Origin: Candidatus Thorarchaeota archaeon
GTDB taxonomy: Archaea; Asgardarchaeota; Thorarchaeia; Thorarchaeales; Thorarchaeaceae
DNA: 64,000 nucleotides
Assembly: GCA_016839345.1 (NCBI GenBank)
Contig: JAEOUL010000108.1
Coordinates: 23,916-87,915 of the forward strand
Direction of reading: 5' to 3'
Below the pieces are notes generated by a model. That model saw only the letters and a list, made by a program, of their open reading frames with translations, searched no databases and had not been told where the DNA came from. Positions within the stretch are counted from its first letter, which is position 1. Each line of letters starts with the position of its first letter. Positions 17,754 to 27,385 of the stretch are shown piece by piece. A program made the translations under genes and the position numbers.

Positions 17754-17832
17754 GAGTGGATTCCGTCCTAGATTCTTCTAGTTTATAATCATCTGAAAGT
17801 AGATATGTACTCAGAAAAGCCTTGACTTAGTT

Positions 17833-18168
17833 TCAAAAAACCTTCAGAATGCCTTTCTTTTCTAGCCAGTCTATCTCATTACCTCTGTATCGATAGACAA
17901 CATCACACTTTTCATCGCTCTGAAAGTCCCAAGGTGTGATTAGAACTGTGTCCCCAATACGCATCCAGACTCTCTTCTTCATTCTACCAGGAATTCTACC
18001 AATTCTGATGTTCTGGTCCTCACATCTGACTCGGACTCTATCAAAGCCTAGCATCTGGATAATGATTCCAAACATTTCTCCATCATCACGTCTAGGCGTT
18101 CTGACTCTTAGTGGTTCATCAGAAGCGTCTTGTTGTGGGCCTTTGTTGCCACGTCCTTTTCGAGACAA
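17833..18168 (-). CDS. eif1a: Translation initiation factor aIF1A
   Basis: The 111-residue protein has a basic N-terminal tail (MSRKGRGNKG), then the S1-like OB fold of eIF1A: DGEMFGIIIQMLGFDRVRVR, CEDQNIRIGRIPGRMKKRVW and GDTVLITPWDFQSDEKCDVV. It binds the ribosomal A site and stimulates initiation complex formation. The length is usual for archaea. The TTG start at 18166-18168 has a GGAGG site. It lies in the aIF1A-RIO1-KH-Top6B-Top6A order seen in many archaea. Confidence 0.97.
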   Translation of the reverse strand: MSRKGRGNKGPQQDASDEPLRVRTPRRDDGEMFGIIIQMLGFDRVRVRCEDQNIRIGRIPGRMKKRVWMRIGDTVLITPWDFQSDEKCDVVYRYRGNEIDWLEKKGILKVF

Positions 18169-18275
18169 AGTATTCCTCCGGTTGAGTGCTGGACTGTCAA
18201 GTCATTCAGCGATTATTGAAGGGTTCCTGTAGAGGGCATTTAAGCGTACCGAAACCTGTCTTTTCCTACTAGGCT

Positions 18276-19361
18276 TTATTCAGAAGGAAGTAAGTAGAAC
18301 TCATCTTCAAGCAGAAGACCATGCACTGTAGACCCAGTCTCTATGGATTCATCAAGGAGTGCCTCATCAATTTCTCGAATATTAAAACTCTCAGAGTCCA
18401 TCAACTGCACAGGCTGCCCATAAACCCGAGTAGTCACCATGAACTCTCGTCTATCGGACTTGGCTGCTAGAAATTCCAGTGTTCGCCATTTCGAGCTTTT
18501 GGGATTCATTGTGAACCTTTCTCTCTGAATGAGGTCGAAACAGGTGAGACCACTCTTACCCATTGCCATTACTTGACAAGGTCTTTCAAGCACCTTTACA
18601 AAATCTCCTATCATGAACTTGTTAAGGCGAATCAAGATAGTTATACGGTATTTTTCCTTGCCGCCCTTATCTTGACCAATCAATTTGTAGTTGTCTTTCC
18701 TTGGAGCTAAATACCGAGATTCTAGATCCTTAGCTATAGAACGACAAAGATGTTCCGAACCGATTTGGAAATCAAGACCAAATTTGTCACTGCTGATTTT
18801 AGTTACGAAAGCTTTGTCATCAGCACCATATTCTAATATTGTCATGTTAGTAACTGTACGAACAATATCATCTTCTTCTTCATCGGTAAGCGGACGTCCA
18901 TCTGCACGAATTTGTAGTATTGCCTCATGGTATCCGCCACTCATCATGGCACACGTGTCACATGTTCCATATGAGAAACGTACCTCCACCTTGTGTTCTT
19001 CCTCATGGGGGGATAGATCTTCATGAGACCTACCTAGTGCAGTCAGGATGATATGAAGAACTCTGTCAAGTCGTTTCTCTTCTTCAATTGTGAGTTCAAT
19101 ATCAGATACAAGTGATTTCACTTCGTGATCTAGAAGGATATCAACCTGAAGAGGCCAAAGATCATCAGACTCTGAAACATCCACTGTCATCTTTTTCCAC
19201 CCGCCTGGTACTTTCACAGAACCACACCTTTTGCAGGCTAGGAGTGTCAATGGCGATGAAACCTCAATCAGAGGATGTTTTTCATCATAGCACTTAGCAC
19301 AGAGACCTTCCAGTACAGCTGGATTTCCACATTGATAACAGGGTGCTTTCAATTGAACCAT
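18276..19361 (-). CDS. NMD3-family ribosome export/biogenesis protein
   Basis: 361 residues. The N-terminal zinc-binding half carries CYQCGNPAVLEGLCAKCY, then ACKRCGSVKVPGGWKKM and CDTCAMMSGGYHEAILQIRA. These are the signature of NMD3, the adaptor that eukaryotes use for 60S export. Archaeal versions keep the zinc ribbons and the ribosome-binding middle (DFQIGSEHLCRSIAKDLE) but lack the nuclear transport signals. The role is inferred to be large-subunit maturation. It is upstream of aIF1A on the same strand with 107 bases between them. Confidence 0.92.
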   Translation of the reverse strand: MVQLKAPCYQCGNPAVLEGLCAKCYDEKHPLIEVSSPLTLLACKRCGSVKVPGGWKKMTVDVSESDDLWPLQVDILLDHEVKSLVSDIELTIEEEKRLDRVLHIILTALGRSHEDLSPHEEEHKVEVRFSYGTCDTCAMMSGGYHEAILQIRADGRPLTDEEEDDIVRTVTNMTILEYGADDKAFVTKISSDKFGLDFQIGSEHLCRSIAKDLESRYLAPRKDNYKLIGQDKGGKEKYRITILIRLNKFMIGDFVKVLERPCQVMAMGKSGLTCFDLIQRERFTMNPKSSKWRTLEFLAAKSDRREFMVTTRVYGQPVQLMDSESFNIREIDEALLDESIETGSTVHGLLLEDEFYLLPSE

Positions 19362-19471
19362 TCTGAAAATATCTTGCTTTGCTTAAAATCTGGACTATTG
19401 TTACAATCTAATTGATAGGAACAGGTCGTACGGTGAGATGGTGGAGGTTGCACCCCCATTTTCAGTTTCAA

Positions 19472-19771
19472 TCAGAGTTTGACCCATTGTGCGTGTGGGT
19501 GTCCTTCAATATATAGCACAGCTTGCTCATGGACTAGTCCAGCGTTGATAGCAGCTTTTACAGTCTTCTCACCAATCATATTTACTATAGTCGCTTTCTC
19601 AAGGTGTTTCATACAGGTCTTCAGGTCTACGAGATCTCCACCATAGAATTCTTGACTGATTTTAAACTTGATATTTCCGTGTTTTAGCGTCTTACCTAGA
19701 AGTGGTTTATCACACAATGCAACAACATAATGTTCATGGGTTTCGTTGACACGCATGTAGACCTGAGCCAT
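19472..19771 (-). CDS. DUF424-family protein
   Basis: About 99 residues from ATG 19769-19771, which has GGAGTGG upstream and starts 19 bases after the aIF2-beta stop. The frame stays open further into aIF2-beta, but that extension is a reading-frame shadow. Visible stretches are EHYVVALCDKPLLGKTLKHG, KFKISQEFYGGDLVD and MIGEKTVKAAINAGLVHE, with the closing GHPHAQWVKL. DUF424 is an archaeal family commonly found beside aIF2-beta. Its function is unknown, perhaps linked to translation. The family call rests on motif and context. Confidence 0.82.
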   Translation of the reverse strand: MAQVYMRVNETHEHYVVALCDKPLLGKTLKHGNIKFKISQEFYGGDLVDLKTCMKHLEKATIVNMIGEKTVKAAINAGLVHEQAVLYIEGHPHAQWVKL

Positions 19772-19790
19772 TCTCAACACCACTCCAAGA

Positions 19791-20204
19791 TTAGACGGGT
19801 CTGATTGATGTTCGCGCACCGCAAGCAGTACATGCGAGGTAATATGCGCCCCCATCCTTCGTGATATCAGTGTCAGGACGAGTACAGACGGGACATGTGA
19901 CATACGAATCTATGTAGCGATTTAAGACATCGTTCAGTTGAGTGTCTTCGAATTTTCCATTGAATAATGCATTACTACCCTCTATACTTCCTGCCGTTCC
20001 CAATTGGCCCGACACAAATTTCAGAACCTCTTTCCCTGGACGGTTGAGGATGTTTATTATTTCTTGAAAATTCTGCCAAATACTTCTGTTGCCCTGAACC
20101 ATTATTTGTACATCAGGAACCTTGAATCTCTCTCCTGATCTCTTAAAGGCATCTTCAGGCACTTGTGATCTTGCACGATTCAGAAGACTGTCGTAGTCGT
20201 CCAT
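19791..20204 (-). CDS. eif2b: Translation initiation factor aIF2 subunit beta
   Basis: 137 residues. The alpha/beta core includes PDVQIMVQGNRSIWQNFQEI and LKFVSGQLGTAGSIEG. The C-terminal zinc ribbon has YVTCPVCTRPDTDITKDGG and YLACTACGARTSI (two CxxC pairs). It forms the aIF2 heterotrimer with alpha and gamma to bring initiator tRNA to the ribosome. It sits between the RPA-like gene (68 bases upstream) and DUF424, an ordinary archaeal arrangement. Confidence 0.97.
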   Translation of the reverse strand: MDDYDSLLNRARSQVPEDAFKRSGERFKVPDVQIMVQGNRSIWQNFQEIINILNRPGKEVLKFVSGQLGTAGSIEGSNALFNGKFEDTQLNDVLNRYIDSYVTCPVCTRPDTDITKDGGAYYLACTACGARTSIRPV

Positions 20205-20272
20205 ACATCAACTCTCTCCTAAATGCTATTGAAGGTATTGCTCTGACAGACACAGATTGGACTATCATCGTT

Positions 20273-20974
20273 CTAAATATCCGAGGGTCGAAAATGACCT
20301 ATTGGTTTCTCAATTATATACCCGTCAGCAACAAGTCCCCATAATTTTGTCTGTACTTTATCAGGGTCTTTCCCTTTCTCCTCAAAGTATGCAACGATAT
20401 CTTTCAGGGGGACTCCTACATCTGAGCCCTCGAGCTGGACATAACTAACGATATCTTTTGCAAGTCCTTTGACTGAAGTGGGTGATTGAGAAACCATTGA
20501 GGTAAGTATTTCCTGTTCGACATCTTGATTGTCTTCATCTGTACTAGGCATCGTGACGCCGCTTCGGGTCAGAATTGCCTTGTAGCGCTCTGTAAGATGA
20601 AAACTCATGTAGTTTGGATTAGTTATCTCCCTGACGATTTCTGGCTCTATGAAGATTTCACCTCCATACTCACGAACCCTGCCAACAACCAATGCGAGAA
20701 TGTTTTCCTTTACCCCCTCCAATAGGGCCATGTCCATCTCACTCCACGCTTTGACTCTAATTGTTTCAGTTCCATCGTCTAAAGTAATACTCTCAAATTT
20801 CTTTTTTTTAGATTCATCACTGCTGTAGAACTTGTTGACCACAAATCCAACCAATACAACTCGTCTGAGCTCGACACCAAAAGGCGATTTCACATGTTTT
20901 CCAGTTGCTGTTTCAAGTGTGCCATTGACAATATCAGATATGGATGCTCTGACAGCCGTAATTCTCTCTTGCAT
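20273..20974 (-). CDS. RPA32-like single-stranded DNA-binding protein (OB fold plus winged helix)
   Basis: The 233-residue protein has an OB fold near residues 35-125 (RRVVLVGFVVNKFYS, ITLDDGTETIRVKAWSEMD, VVGRVREYGGEIFIEPE) and a C-terminal winged helix after about 150. This is the layout of RPA32/Rfa2. It should bind single-stranded DNA as part of an archaeal RPA complex. The other RPA subunits are not in the window. It is 58 bases from the end of FEN1, and both are on the minus strand, so replication and repair proteins are neighbours here. Confidence 0.85.
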   Translation of the reverse strand: MQERITAVRASISDIVNGTLETATGKHVKSPFGVELRRVVLVGFVVNKFYSSDESKKKKFESITLDDGTETIRVKAWSEMDMALLEGVKENILALVVGRVREYGGEIFIEPEIVREITNPNYMSFHLTERYKAILTRSGVTMPSTDEDNQDVEQEILTSMVSQSPTSVKGLAKDIVSYVQLEGSDVGVPLKDIVAYFEEKGKDPDKVQTKLWGLVADGYIIEKPIGHFRPSDI

Positions 20975-21032
20975 TCAACCGACCCTGTTTGTGACTTGTG
21001 GACGTTGATATATATCCTAACCTATTTCTATA

Positions 21033-22094
21033 TCATCCAAAAAAGTCGGAGAGTGAGCTTTGACGAGTTGCGCCAAGTGATTCTTCGAGTCGCTCTAAAG
21101 ATCTATGTACTCTAGACTCAGCAAAATCATGTTCATTGCAGAGGATTCTAACAATATCATCTGGTTTTGGTTCATTCCATTTGGGATGCTCTAATTCAAC
21201 CTTTGGAGGATTGAGGAAAATATCACGTATCTCCTCATAGGGAATCTCATTGATTATACCGTACTTTTGTCGGTCCTTGGGTTTTTTTGAAACCTTGAAG
21301 GTTGATAGAATCCCTTCGATATTCTCATGTTTTTTAATGAGTTTTAACGCAGATTTCGGACCAATGTCGGGAACTTTATCATTGTAATCTGTTCCAACAA
21401 GAATTGCAACATCAATTAGTTGTTCTCGAGTGATTTCTAAAATACGGAGATTATCATCTAAATCAATAAGCTGTGGTTCTATTGTTTTATATGCCTGTGA
21501 ACGTGCGATTCTTCGCCTCCCGGATATTGATAGATTTCGAATCATCCGTGGACAGTTATAGAGTAGTGAATCATTGTCTTGACTGGCACTTGCCCACACT
21601 AGGTTTTCACGCGCCATCTGTGCTGCAACAGCCTCCCCCTCAGAAGGTGCCTGGATAACCGGGATTCCTAGAGCTGTGAGAAGTCCTTTGCTTTCATCGA
21701 TCATTGGACTAGTTAGTCTTGAACTTGCTTGAGCTGCTTTTCGGGCATCCTCAATCCGTCCTTCTGCCTTGGCTGTTTTCCATTCTTCATATGCAGTATC
21801 ACGAATCTCTCTCCGTTTCTGCTGCTCCTTGGCTTTCAGCTTGGGAGCTTCACCGTCAAATACGTAGACTGGTTTTATTCCATTTTCAAGTAAATTCAAG
21901 TTGCGATAGAAGAGTCCGCTGAGGTGACTAGTGACTCTTCCTTCCCTATCCTTGAGAGGGGTTCCATCTGGTTGTCTAATAGATGCAAGAAAAGCGTAGA
22001 TTGTGTTGAATGCATCAACAGCTATTCTCCTATCTGAGAGATCGCTGAGGGAGAGAGACGTTGCATTAACAATGTCTCCAAGCTTTGTACCCAT
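21033..22094 (-). CDS. fen: Flap endonuclease 1
   Basis: 353 residues. The N and I nuclease regions are present: [56 protein letters not shown] and [20 protein letters not shown] with the helix-hairpin-helix. The conserved acidic residues that bind two magnesium ions fall in these stretches. It removes 5' flaps during Okazaki maturation and base-excision repair. The extreme C-terminus QSSLSDFFG is a PCNA-interacting (PIP) box. GGAG precedes the ATG. Confidence 0.97.
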   Translation of the reverse strand: MGTKLGDIVNATSLSLSDLSDRRIAVDAFNTIYAFLASIRQPDGTPLKDREGRVTSHLSGLFYRNLNLLENGIKPVYVFDGEAPKLKAKEQQKRREIRDTAYEEWKTAKAEGRIEDARKAAQASSRLTSPMIDESKGLLTALGIPVIQAPSEGEAVAAQMARENLVWASASQDNDSLLYNCPRMIRNLSISGRRRIARSQAYKTIEPQLIDLDDNLRILEITREQLIDVAILVGTDYNDKVPDIGPKSALKLIKKHENIEGILSTFKVSKKPKDRQKYGIINEIPYEEIRDIFLNPPKVELEHPKWNEPKPDDIVRILCNEHDFAESRVHRSLERLEESLGATRQSSLSDFFG

Positions 22095-22250
22095 AGAATC
22101 TGCTCCTTTGACAGTATAATAATGGGTTTAAAACCGGCATATATCCTTCTGTTGAAACACCACTTCGACAGATTTATAATAACTCATCAGCACGCCCCCA
22201 AAACTGGTACCATTGGTGCCAGTAAACCTTCTGGTGATAACTTGACAACT

Positions 22251-22418
22251 ATGAGAGCTATTAGGTGTACTTCATGTCACGCTTCTGTTTCTCCGCAAGA
22301 GAGTGCTGTGAAGTTTCAGTGTCCGTCTTGTGGTGAGTTCACAATCTGGCGTTGTGAGTCGTGCAGACGATTCTCAAATAGATACACCTGCCCCAATTGT
22401 GGGTTTGAAGGGCCATAG
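22251..22418 (+). CDS. Small zinc-ribbon RNA-binding protein (DUF1610-like)
   Basis: 55 residues from ATG 22251, beginning [18 protein letters not shown]. It has four CxxC-type knuckles (CTSC, CPSC, CESC, CPNC), enough for two zinc ribbons. The frame extends upstream to 22122, but those 43 residues have no family resemblance and start before a plausible promoter, so the short form is chosen. This type of tiny zinc-ribbon protein lies next to aEF1B in many archaea and is thought to bind RNA. Its stop is 22 bases before aEF1B. Confidence 0.85.
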   Translation: MRAIRCTSCHASVSPQESAVKFQCPSCGEFTIWRCESCRRFSNRYTCPNCGFEGP

Positions 22419-22440
22419 GCGAGTTTTGGAGAGATAAAGA

Positions 22441-22707
22441 ATGGCAAGAGTAGTTATGACCCTTAGGATTATGCCAGATGACGTGGATGTTAATCTCGAT
22501 GACTTACTTGAACGAATAAAGACTGTGATTCCAGAAGGAACAGATCTTGGAGCCACAGAAACACAGCCAGTCGCATTTGGCCTTCAGGCTCTTCGAATGA
22601 ATCTCTCAAGAGATGAGTCAATGGGTGGCACAGATGACATCGAAGCAGCAATCAGTACTGTAGAGGGTGTATCACAAGTCGAAGTTGAAAGAGTTTCCAG
22701 AATGTAG
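22441..22707 (+). CDS. ef1b: Elongation factor 1-beta (aEF1B)
   Basis: The 88-residue protein has the ferredoxin-like fold of the aEF1B GEF domain: MARVVMTLRIMPDDVDVNL, the loop PVAFGLQALRMNLSRDES and the ending VEGVSQVEVERVSRM. It exchanges GDP for GTP on aEF1A. Its length is usual for archaea. It follows the zinc-ribbon gene and is separated by 191 bases from the Cdc48 promoter. Confidence 0.95.
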   Translation: MARVVMTLRIMPDDVDVNLDDLLERIKTVIPEGTDLGATETQPVAFGLQALRMNLSRDESMGGTDDIEAAISTVEGVSQVEVERVSRM

Positions 22708-22864
22708 TCGGCGCGAATCTCTAAGACGCATTAGATTGAGCTTAGACGCCTTATGAGAGTCATAAACCAGTTCGATATTGGGTTATATTGGTCGCCAAAG
22801 AAACATTGAATAGCGGAAACAAGACGGATTTCAATGATTTTACGAGATCCATCCGGTTTCTCAT

Positions 22865-22885
22865 ACTATAAAATGGTATAGGAGG
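22865..22885 (+). promoter_or_regulatory. TATA element and ribosome-binding site of the Cdc48 gene
   Basis: ACTATAAAATGG (22865-22876) is a good TATA box that would place transcription start only a few bases before the ATG at 22899. GGAGG at 22881-22885 is 13 bases from the ATG. Either the leader is very short and GGAGG is not transcribed, or a second upstream start is used. Confidence 0.5.
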
Positions 22886-22898
22886 ATATTCTCAAGCA

Positions 22899-25103
22899 AT
22901 GGTCGAAATTATTCTTAAAGTCGCAGAGGCCGAGCACAGAGACATTGGTAGGTTTATAGTCCGTATAGACGCAGTGTCCATGGAGAAACTTGGAGTTAGG
23001 ACTGGAGATATTATTCAGATTAAAGGTAAACGAGTGACTGCAGCAATTGCATGGCCAGCGTATCAGGGCGATAAAGGAAGAGAAATTATCAGGATGGATG
23101 GTCGAATTCGCAGAAATGCAGGTGTAAGCCTTAGTGAGAAAGTGACTGTTGCTAGGGCGGAGGAAGAACCTGCGAAGAATGTCACCTTAGCTCCTACCTC
23201 GGTTCCAATCCGTCCGGAACCTAGATTTGAAGAGTTTGTAAAAAGAAAGCTACTGAACTGCCCAGTAACGACTCAGGATACTGTGTTCATTCCTATTCTG
23301 GGCAGGGCAATTCCATTCAAAGTAACATCAATCAAACCAGCTGGAACTGTTGTAGTCCAGCATTCAACAATTCTCGCAATAACTGAGAAACCAACTGGAG
23401 ATGTTGTTGGTACAGCACAAGTTACCTATGAAGAAATAGGAGGACTCTCTGATGCCATCCAGCGAATTCGGGAGATGGTAGAGCTTCCAATGAAGCATCC
23501 TGAAATTTTCAAGAGGTTGGGTATCGATCCACCTCGAGGATTAATTCTTCATGGACCACCTGGTACAGGAAAAACACTCCTAGCTAAGGCAGTCGCTGGA
23601 GAATCTGAGGCTAACTTCGTACACATTAACGGTCCGGAGATCATGTCAAAATTCTATGGTGAATCGGAACAGAAACTCAGGAAGATTTTCGAAGAGGCAG
23701 AAGAGAACGCTCCAAGTATCATATTTATTGATGAGCTAGACGCAATCGCGCCTAAGAGAGAAGATGTACAGGGCGAAGTAGAGAGGAGAGTAGTTGCACA
23801 ACTATTGGCTACAATGGACGGATTGAAGGTCCGAGGGCAAGTTGTTGTGATTGGAGCCACTAATCGTGTAAATGCGCTTGATCCTGCGCTTAGACGACCG
23901 GGCAGATTTGACAGGGAGCTAGAGATTGGCGTTCCTGATGAAACAGGGAGATTGGAGGTTCTCCATATCCACTCTAGAGGCATGCCTTTGACTTCAGAGG
24001 GTGAGGGAACCGTAGACCTTCAACACCTTGCTAAGATTACTCATGGATTTGTGGGTGCGGACCTCAATGCACTATGTAGAGAAGCAGCAATGAAAGCGCT
24101 CAGGAGATATCTACCTCAAATCAACCTTGCTGAGGAGGAGATACCGCAAGATGTGCTCGATAAACTTGAGGTCCATAATGGAGACTTTTTAGAGGCGCTA
24201 AAAGAAATCCAGCCATCAGCAGTGCGAGAGGTCTTTATTGAAGTCCCAGATGTGAAATGGAGCGATATCGGAGGACTTGATGAAGCCAAACAAGAACTCA
24301 AAGAGGTTGTTGAGTGGCCTCTAAAGAAGCCAGAATCATTTCGTAGATTAGGAATCACACCGCCAAAAGGTGTCCTCGTGTTTGGACCTCCAGGTTGTGG
24401 AAAAACGCTTCTCGCAAGAGCTGTTGCAACTGAGAGTGAAGCGAACTTCATTAGCGTCAAAGGTCCAGAGCTCATATCGAAATGGGTAGGAGAAAGTGAG
24501 AAAGCTATTCGCGAAGTGTTTAGAAAAGCTCGAACAGCAGCTCCTGCAATAATATTCTTCGATGAGATTGATGCACTAGCCCCAACTCGAGGTGCTGGCG
24601 ATGGTCCTGGAGCTGTTCATAACCAGAGAGTAATCAGCCAACTTCTAACAGAGATGGATGGTTTAGAGTCAATGAAAGACATCGTAGTAATTGCTGCAAC
24701 AAACAGACCTGAACTAATTGATAAAGCACTCCTAAGAACAGGGAGATTTGATAGATTCGTCTATGTTGATGCTCCTGATGCTGAAAGTAGGAAGGCAATA
24801 TTTGAGATATATACAGCAGATATGCCACTTGATGATGGTGTGAAGGCAAAAATGGGCAAGCTCGTCGAACTCACAGAGAACTATGTGGGTGGAGATATTG
24901 AAGCAATCTGTAGAGAGGCGGGAATGAGAGCCTTGCGTGAGGATATGGACACTGAGAAAGTGGACTGGAAACATTTCGAGGCTGCTATCGAGTCTGTACA
25001 TTCATCAGTGACCAAAGAGATGTTGGAACGATATCGACAGATGGACCAGACATTACGCAGAACGGTTGAAGTGGATCCTTCAACGCATGCCATGTATGGA
25101 TAG
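22899..25103 (+). CDS. cdc48: Cdc48/VAT-type double AAA+ ATPase
   Basis: 734 residues. The N-terminal substrate/cofactor domain (about 1-185) is followed by two AAA modules. D1 has Walker A GPPGTGKT near 219-226 and Walker [10 protein letters not shown] near 274-282. D2 has GPPGCGKT near 496-503 and IIFFDEIDA. Both arginine-finger regions are intact (RRPGRFDRE in D1, RTGRFDRFV in D2). The extreme C-terminus ends in MYG, a hydrophobic-Tyr-any (HbYX-type) triad that docks on the 20S proteasome in archaeal relatives. It unfolds and segregates proteins. A winged-helix-like small gene starts 21 bases downstream and may be co-translated. Confidence 0.97.
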   Translation: MVEIILKVAEAEHRDIGRFIVRIDAVSMEKLGVRTGDIIQIKGKRVTAAIAWPAYQGDKGREIIRMDGRIRRNAGVSLSEKVTVARAEEEPAKNVTLAPTSVPIRPEPRFEEFVKRKLLNCPVTTQDTVFIPILGRAIPFKVTSIKPAGTVVVQHSTILAITEKPTGDVVGTAQVTYEEIGGLSDAIQRIREMVELPMKHPEIFKRLGIDPPRGLILHGPPGTGKTLLAKAVAGESEANFVHINGPEIMSKFYGESEQKLRKIFEEAEENAPSIIFIDELDAIAPKREDVQGEVERRVVAQLLATMDGLKVRGQVVVIGATNRVNALDPALRRPGRFDRELEIGVPDETGRLEVLHIHSRGMPLTSEGEGTVDLQHLAKITHGFVGADLNALCREAAMKALRRYLPQINLAEEEIPQDVLDKLEVHNGDFLEALKEIQPSAVREVFIEVPDVKWSDIGGLDEAKQELKEVVEWPLKKPESFRRLGITPPKGVLVFGPPGCGKTLLARAVATESEANFISVKGPELISKWVGESEKAIREVFRKARTAAPAIIFFDEIDALAPTRGAGDGPGAVHNQRVISQLLTEMDGLESMKDIVVIAATNRPELIDKALLRTGRFDRFVYVDAPDAESRKAIFEIYTADMPLDDGVKAKMGKLVELTENYVGGDIEAICREAGMRALREDMDTEKVDWKHFEAAIESVHSSVTKEMLERYRQMDQTLRRTVEVDPSTHAMYG

Positions 25104-25124
25104 AGATGTTAAGGTGGAAACAAA

Positions 25125-25385
25125 ATGGCACCATGGAATGCAATGCCTATGACAAATTTGGTTGTATCGATTGTCAAGAAGCGGCGAGGAGTCATTCTTG
25201 ATGACGAACTTGTAAGAGCACTGAAGAAGGAACTTGGGACCGAACCTAGCGAGGCTGAGTTAAATGCGGCTCTACTTCAACTAGAGATTAATGGCCTAGT
25301 TCACGTGAGTCAGATTACAAAAACAAAGCGTCGGATAGAGGTCATCTCTGAGGAACACACATTCCTTGCAGTGGATGAGGACTGA
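25125..25385 (+). CDS. Small winged-helix-like protein downstream of cdc48
   Basis: 86 residues, start ATG with GGTGG upstream, 21 bases after cdc48. The pattern of three helices and a beta hairpin (GVILDDELVRALKKELG, SEAELNAALLQLEINGLVHV, then TKTKRRIEVI) suggests a winged helix. I do not recognise a named family. It could be a nucleic-acid-binding protein or a Cdc48 partner; position alone suggests the link. Not more than the fold can be said. Confidence 0.65.
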   Translation: MAPWNAMPMTNLVVSIVKKRRGVILDDELVRALKKELGTEPSEAELNAALLQLEINGLVHVSQITKTKRRIEVISEEHTFLAVDED

Positions 25386-25414
25386 TTGGATAGTATAAAT
25401 AGGTGAATACCCGG

Positions 25415-25876
25415 ATGACTGGGAAAAGAATCTTGGCAGCGGGAAAATTCGATATCCTTCACCTTGGTCACATTGCATATCTCAAGCAAGCGAAAGAGTT
25501 GGCTGGGGATGATGGAGAGTTGATTGTTGTTCTAGCGCTTGATAAAACAATAGAGCGGGAGAGAGGTGCTCCACCAGTATTCCCTCAAGAACAACGACGC
25601 AAGATAGTAGAATCCTTAGCAATGGTGGATGAAGCTGTCATTGGGCTTGACACCAATGATCACACGATTATTGTGGATCAGATTAAGCCAGATATAATTG
25701 CCTTAGGATACGATCAGTATACCGATGTCAGCGCTCTTGAGAGCCATTTCATGGAGAAGGGCCTGGAAACAAAGATTGTGCGACTTGAGAAGCGTGATGC
25801 GGACGGTCTCTGTTCATCAACGCAGATTAGAAAGAGAATAATTGATTATTACAGAGAGAACGGAAGACCCTTGTAA
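25415..25876 (+). CDS. Archaeal nucleotidyltransferase, FAD synthase (RibL)-like
   Basis: About 153 residues from ATG 25415, with AGGTGA 8 bases upstream; a GTG at 25403 falls within that site. It has the cytidylyltransferase-like fold: GKFDILHLGHIAYLKQAKEL with the HxGH motif, PPVFPQEQRRKIVESL and KPDIIALGYDQ, then the STQIRKRI end motif corresponding to ISSTxIR. Methanogen RibL makes FAD from FMN with CTP or ATP. A glycerol-3-phosphate or other cytidylyltransferase activity is possible. TAGTATAAAT at 25391-25400 could be its own promoter. Confidence 0.8.
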   Translation: MTGKRILAAGKFDILHLGHIAYLKQAKELAGDDGELIVVLALDKTIERERGAPPVFPQEQRRKIVESLAMVDEAVIGLDTNDHTIIVDQIKPDIIALGYDQYTDVSALESHFMEKGLETKIVRLEKRDADGLCSSTQIRKRIIDYYRENGRPL

Positions 25877-25880
25877 TATT

Positions 25881-27317
25881 TTAGATTATCAGTTCTCCCC
25901 GTGCTTCAGCTTCACGATTGATTATTGCTCGTCTTTCTCGACGCGCGAACTCCCAATTCCAAATCACGTATGCTACAGCTGTGAGCATTCCGATGAGTAA
26001 TAAGCCTAAGATGGTCTGCCACCATTGCAATGGGAAGTGTGCGAAGAAATCAGGTAAAGGACCTTCAATAAAGTACGGCCAGTTACAAAGAATACCGAGT
26101 ATGTAGAGGAAGCCCACAACAGTAATCTGTTTTACATATCCAATTGCATGTTCATCCTTGTCAAAGAGAACCACAATGATTCCAAGCCAATACAGGTACC
26201 AAGGCATGACCCAACGGAACACAAAGAGTATCCCAGGAAGTAGGTATAGATAGAAAGGCTTCAGCTCGAGTAATTTCATCCGGATAGACTTCCCCGCGAA
26301 ATCAGACTTGGCGGGGAGATAAAGAGGGATAGTGTAGAGCATGAAGAACGCATAGATGACAAGTGGAATCAATGCTGGAAGCCAGACATGGTATGATACT
26401 GGAACGGTAGAAAAATCGGGCGTAGCATATGCTAAGCCTGGAAACAGGGGATTGATTATGTACGCACTGTAGGTTGATGTATTGAGGAAATGAGATAGTA
26501 GTGAGTCAAAACTGGCTCCAAAGAGCAATGGAATCACAGACATCGTCATTGACAAGAGGAACCAGACAGATGAGAGGGGGTTTCCTAGGAAAAATATTGG
26601 AAACGCTACTGCAGGGTAGATCTTTGTTTGTACCCCAAGACCTAGAGTGAACATGGCTTTTCCATGCTGTTTTTCTTTCCAAAGCACAAACGACATTAGA
26701 AGTAGGCAATCTACGATGGATTCGAGCTTCCCGGCTCCAGCTGCCATACTAAGGCCATAGATGAAATAGCCTCCAAAAAACATTCTTGCCCAAAATTTGG
26801 TCTTTATCTTATCGCGAAGCAGAATCGCTAACAGAACCAGGTTTAGATTGAATACAAGTACAAGAATGAAATTCAACCATAATTGTTGTAATTCTCCAGC
26901 TCCTGGAAATAACCACGTGGCTATCGCAAAGAAGAACAACCCGAAGACAGGATATTCATAGCTCACATCAGCAAGGTAACTAGGCAGTATATGTTCTCCA
27001 TCATCAAAATTCCATTCTGGATGTAATTCATCAATTAGTTCAACCAGGGTTGTGTCATTCAATTGATAGACACCAAAACCATAGATCCAGAATGCTTCAC
27101 CGTACATCTCATTTCGGTTTCTGTCTCGCTGGATGACAAGAGCATCTGCAATTGGAATGGCAATTAATGAAATCACCAGACTAAGCACTAGATACTTGCG
27201 GTATTCATAGATGCTTAGACTAATTGCAGAAAGCAATACCCGGTCCACCGTGTCATGTGGCGGAAACGCAGTAAATAACCTTTGCTGGATGATGCATGGC
27301 AATGGTAATATAGTCAA
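25881..27317 (-). CDS. Multi-pass membrane glycosyltransferase (GT87/DUF2029-like)
   Basis: The roughly 478-residue polytopic protein has about ten hydrophobic helices. Its N-terminal loop after the first helix has the acidic stretch YGFGVYQLNDTTL and later DVSYEYPVFGLFFFAI, as in polyprenyl-phosphate-dependent mannosyltransferases of the GT87/DUF2029 group. It probably adds a hexose from a lipid-linked donor to an envelope glycan on the outer face. The annotated start is a TTG; the first 35 residues are not hydrophobic or conserved-looking, and a GTG about 23 codons downstream is an alternative. It is divergent from the acyltransferase gene. Confidence 0.65.
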   Translation of the reverse strand: MTILPLPCIIQQRLFTAFPPHDTVDRVLLSAISLSIYEYRKYLVLSLVISLIAIPIADALVIQRDRNRNEMYGEAFWIYGFGVYQLNDTTLVELIDELHPEWNFDDGEHILPSYLADVSYEYPVFGLFFFAIATWLFPGAGELQQLWLNFILVLVFNLNLVLLAILLRDKIKTKFWARMFFGGYFIYGLSMAAGAGKLESIVDCLLLMSFVLWKEKQHGKAMFTLGLGVQTKIYPAVAFPIFFLGNPLSSVWFLLSMTMSVIPLLFGASFDSLLSHFLNTSTYSAYIINPLFPGLAYATPDFSTVPVSYHVWLPALIPLVIYAFFMLYTIPLYLPAKSDFAGKSIRMKLLELKPFYLYLLPGILFVFRWVMPWYLYWLGIIVVLFDKDEHAIGYVKQITVVGFLYILGILCNWPYFIEGPLPDFFAHFPLQWWQTILGLLLIGMLTAVAYVIWNWEFARRERRAIINREAEARGELII

Positions 27318-27385
27318 TACGAGTGGTCGACATCCAACTCACCAATATCTCTTAGAAAGAGGAGGAACTGACCCTGGAAGAGTTC

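Noticed and set aside
19772..19903. Upstream extension of the DUF424 frame into aIF2-beta
   Set aside because: It is the alternate frame of the aIF2-beta zinc-ribbon region; the family starts at ATG 19769-19771.
22122..22250. N-terminal 43 residues of the zinc-ribbon frame
   Set aside because: No similarity to the compact family and it spans the likely promoter region.
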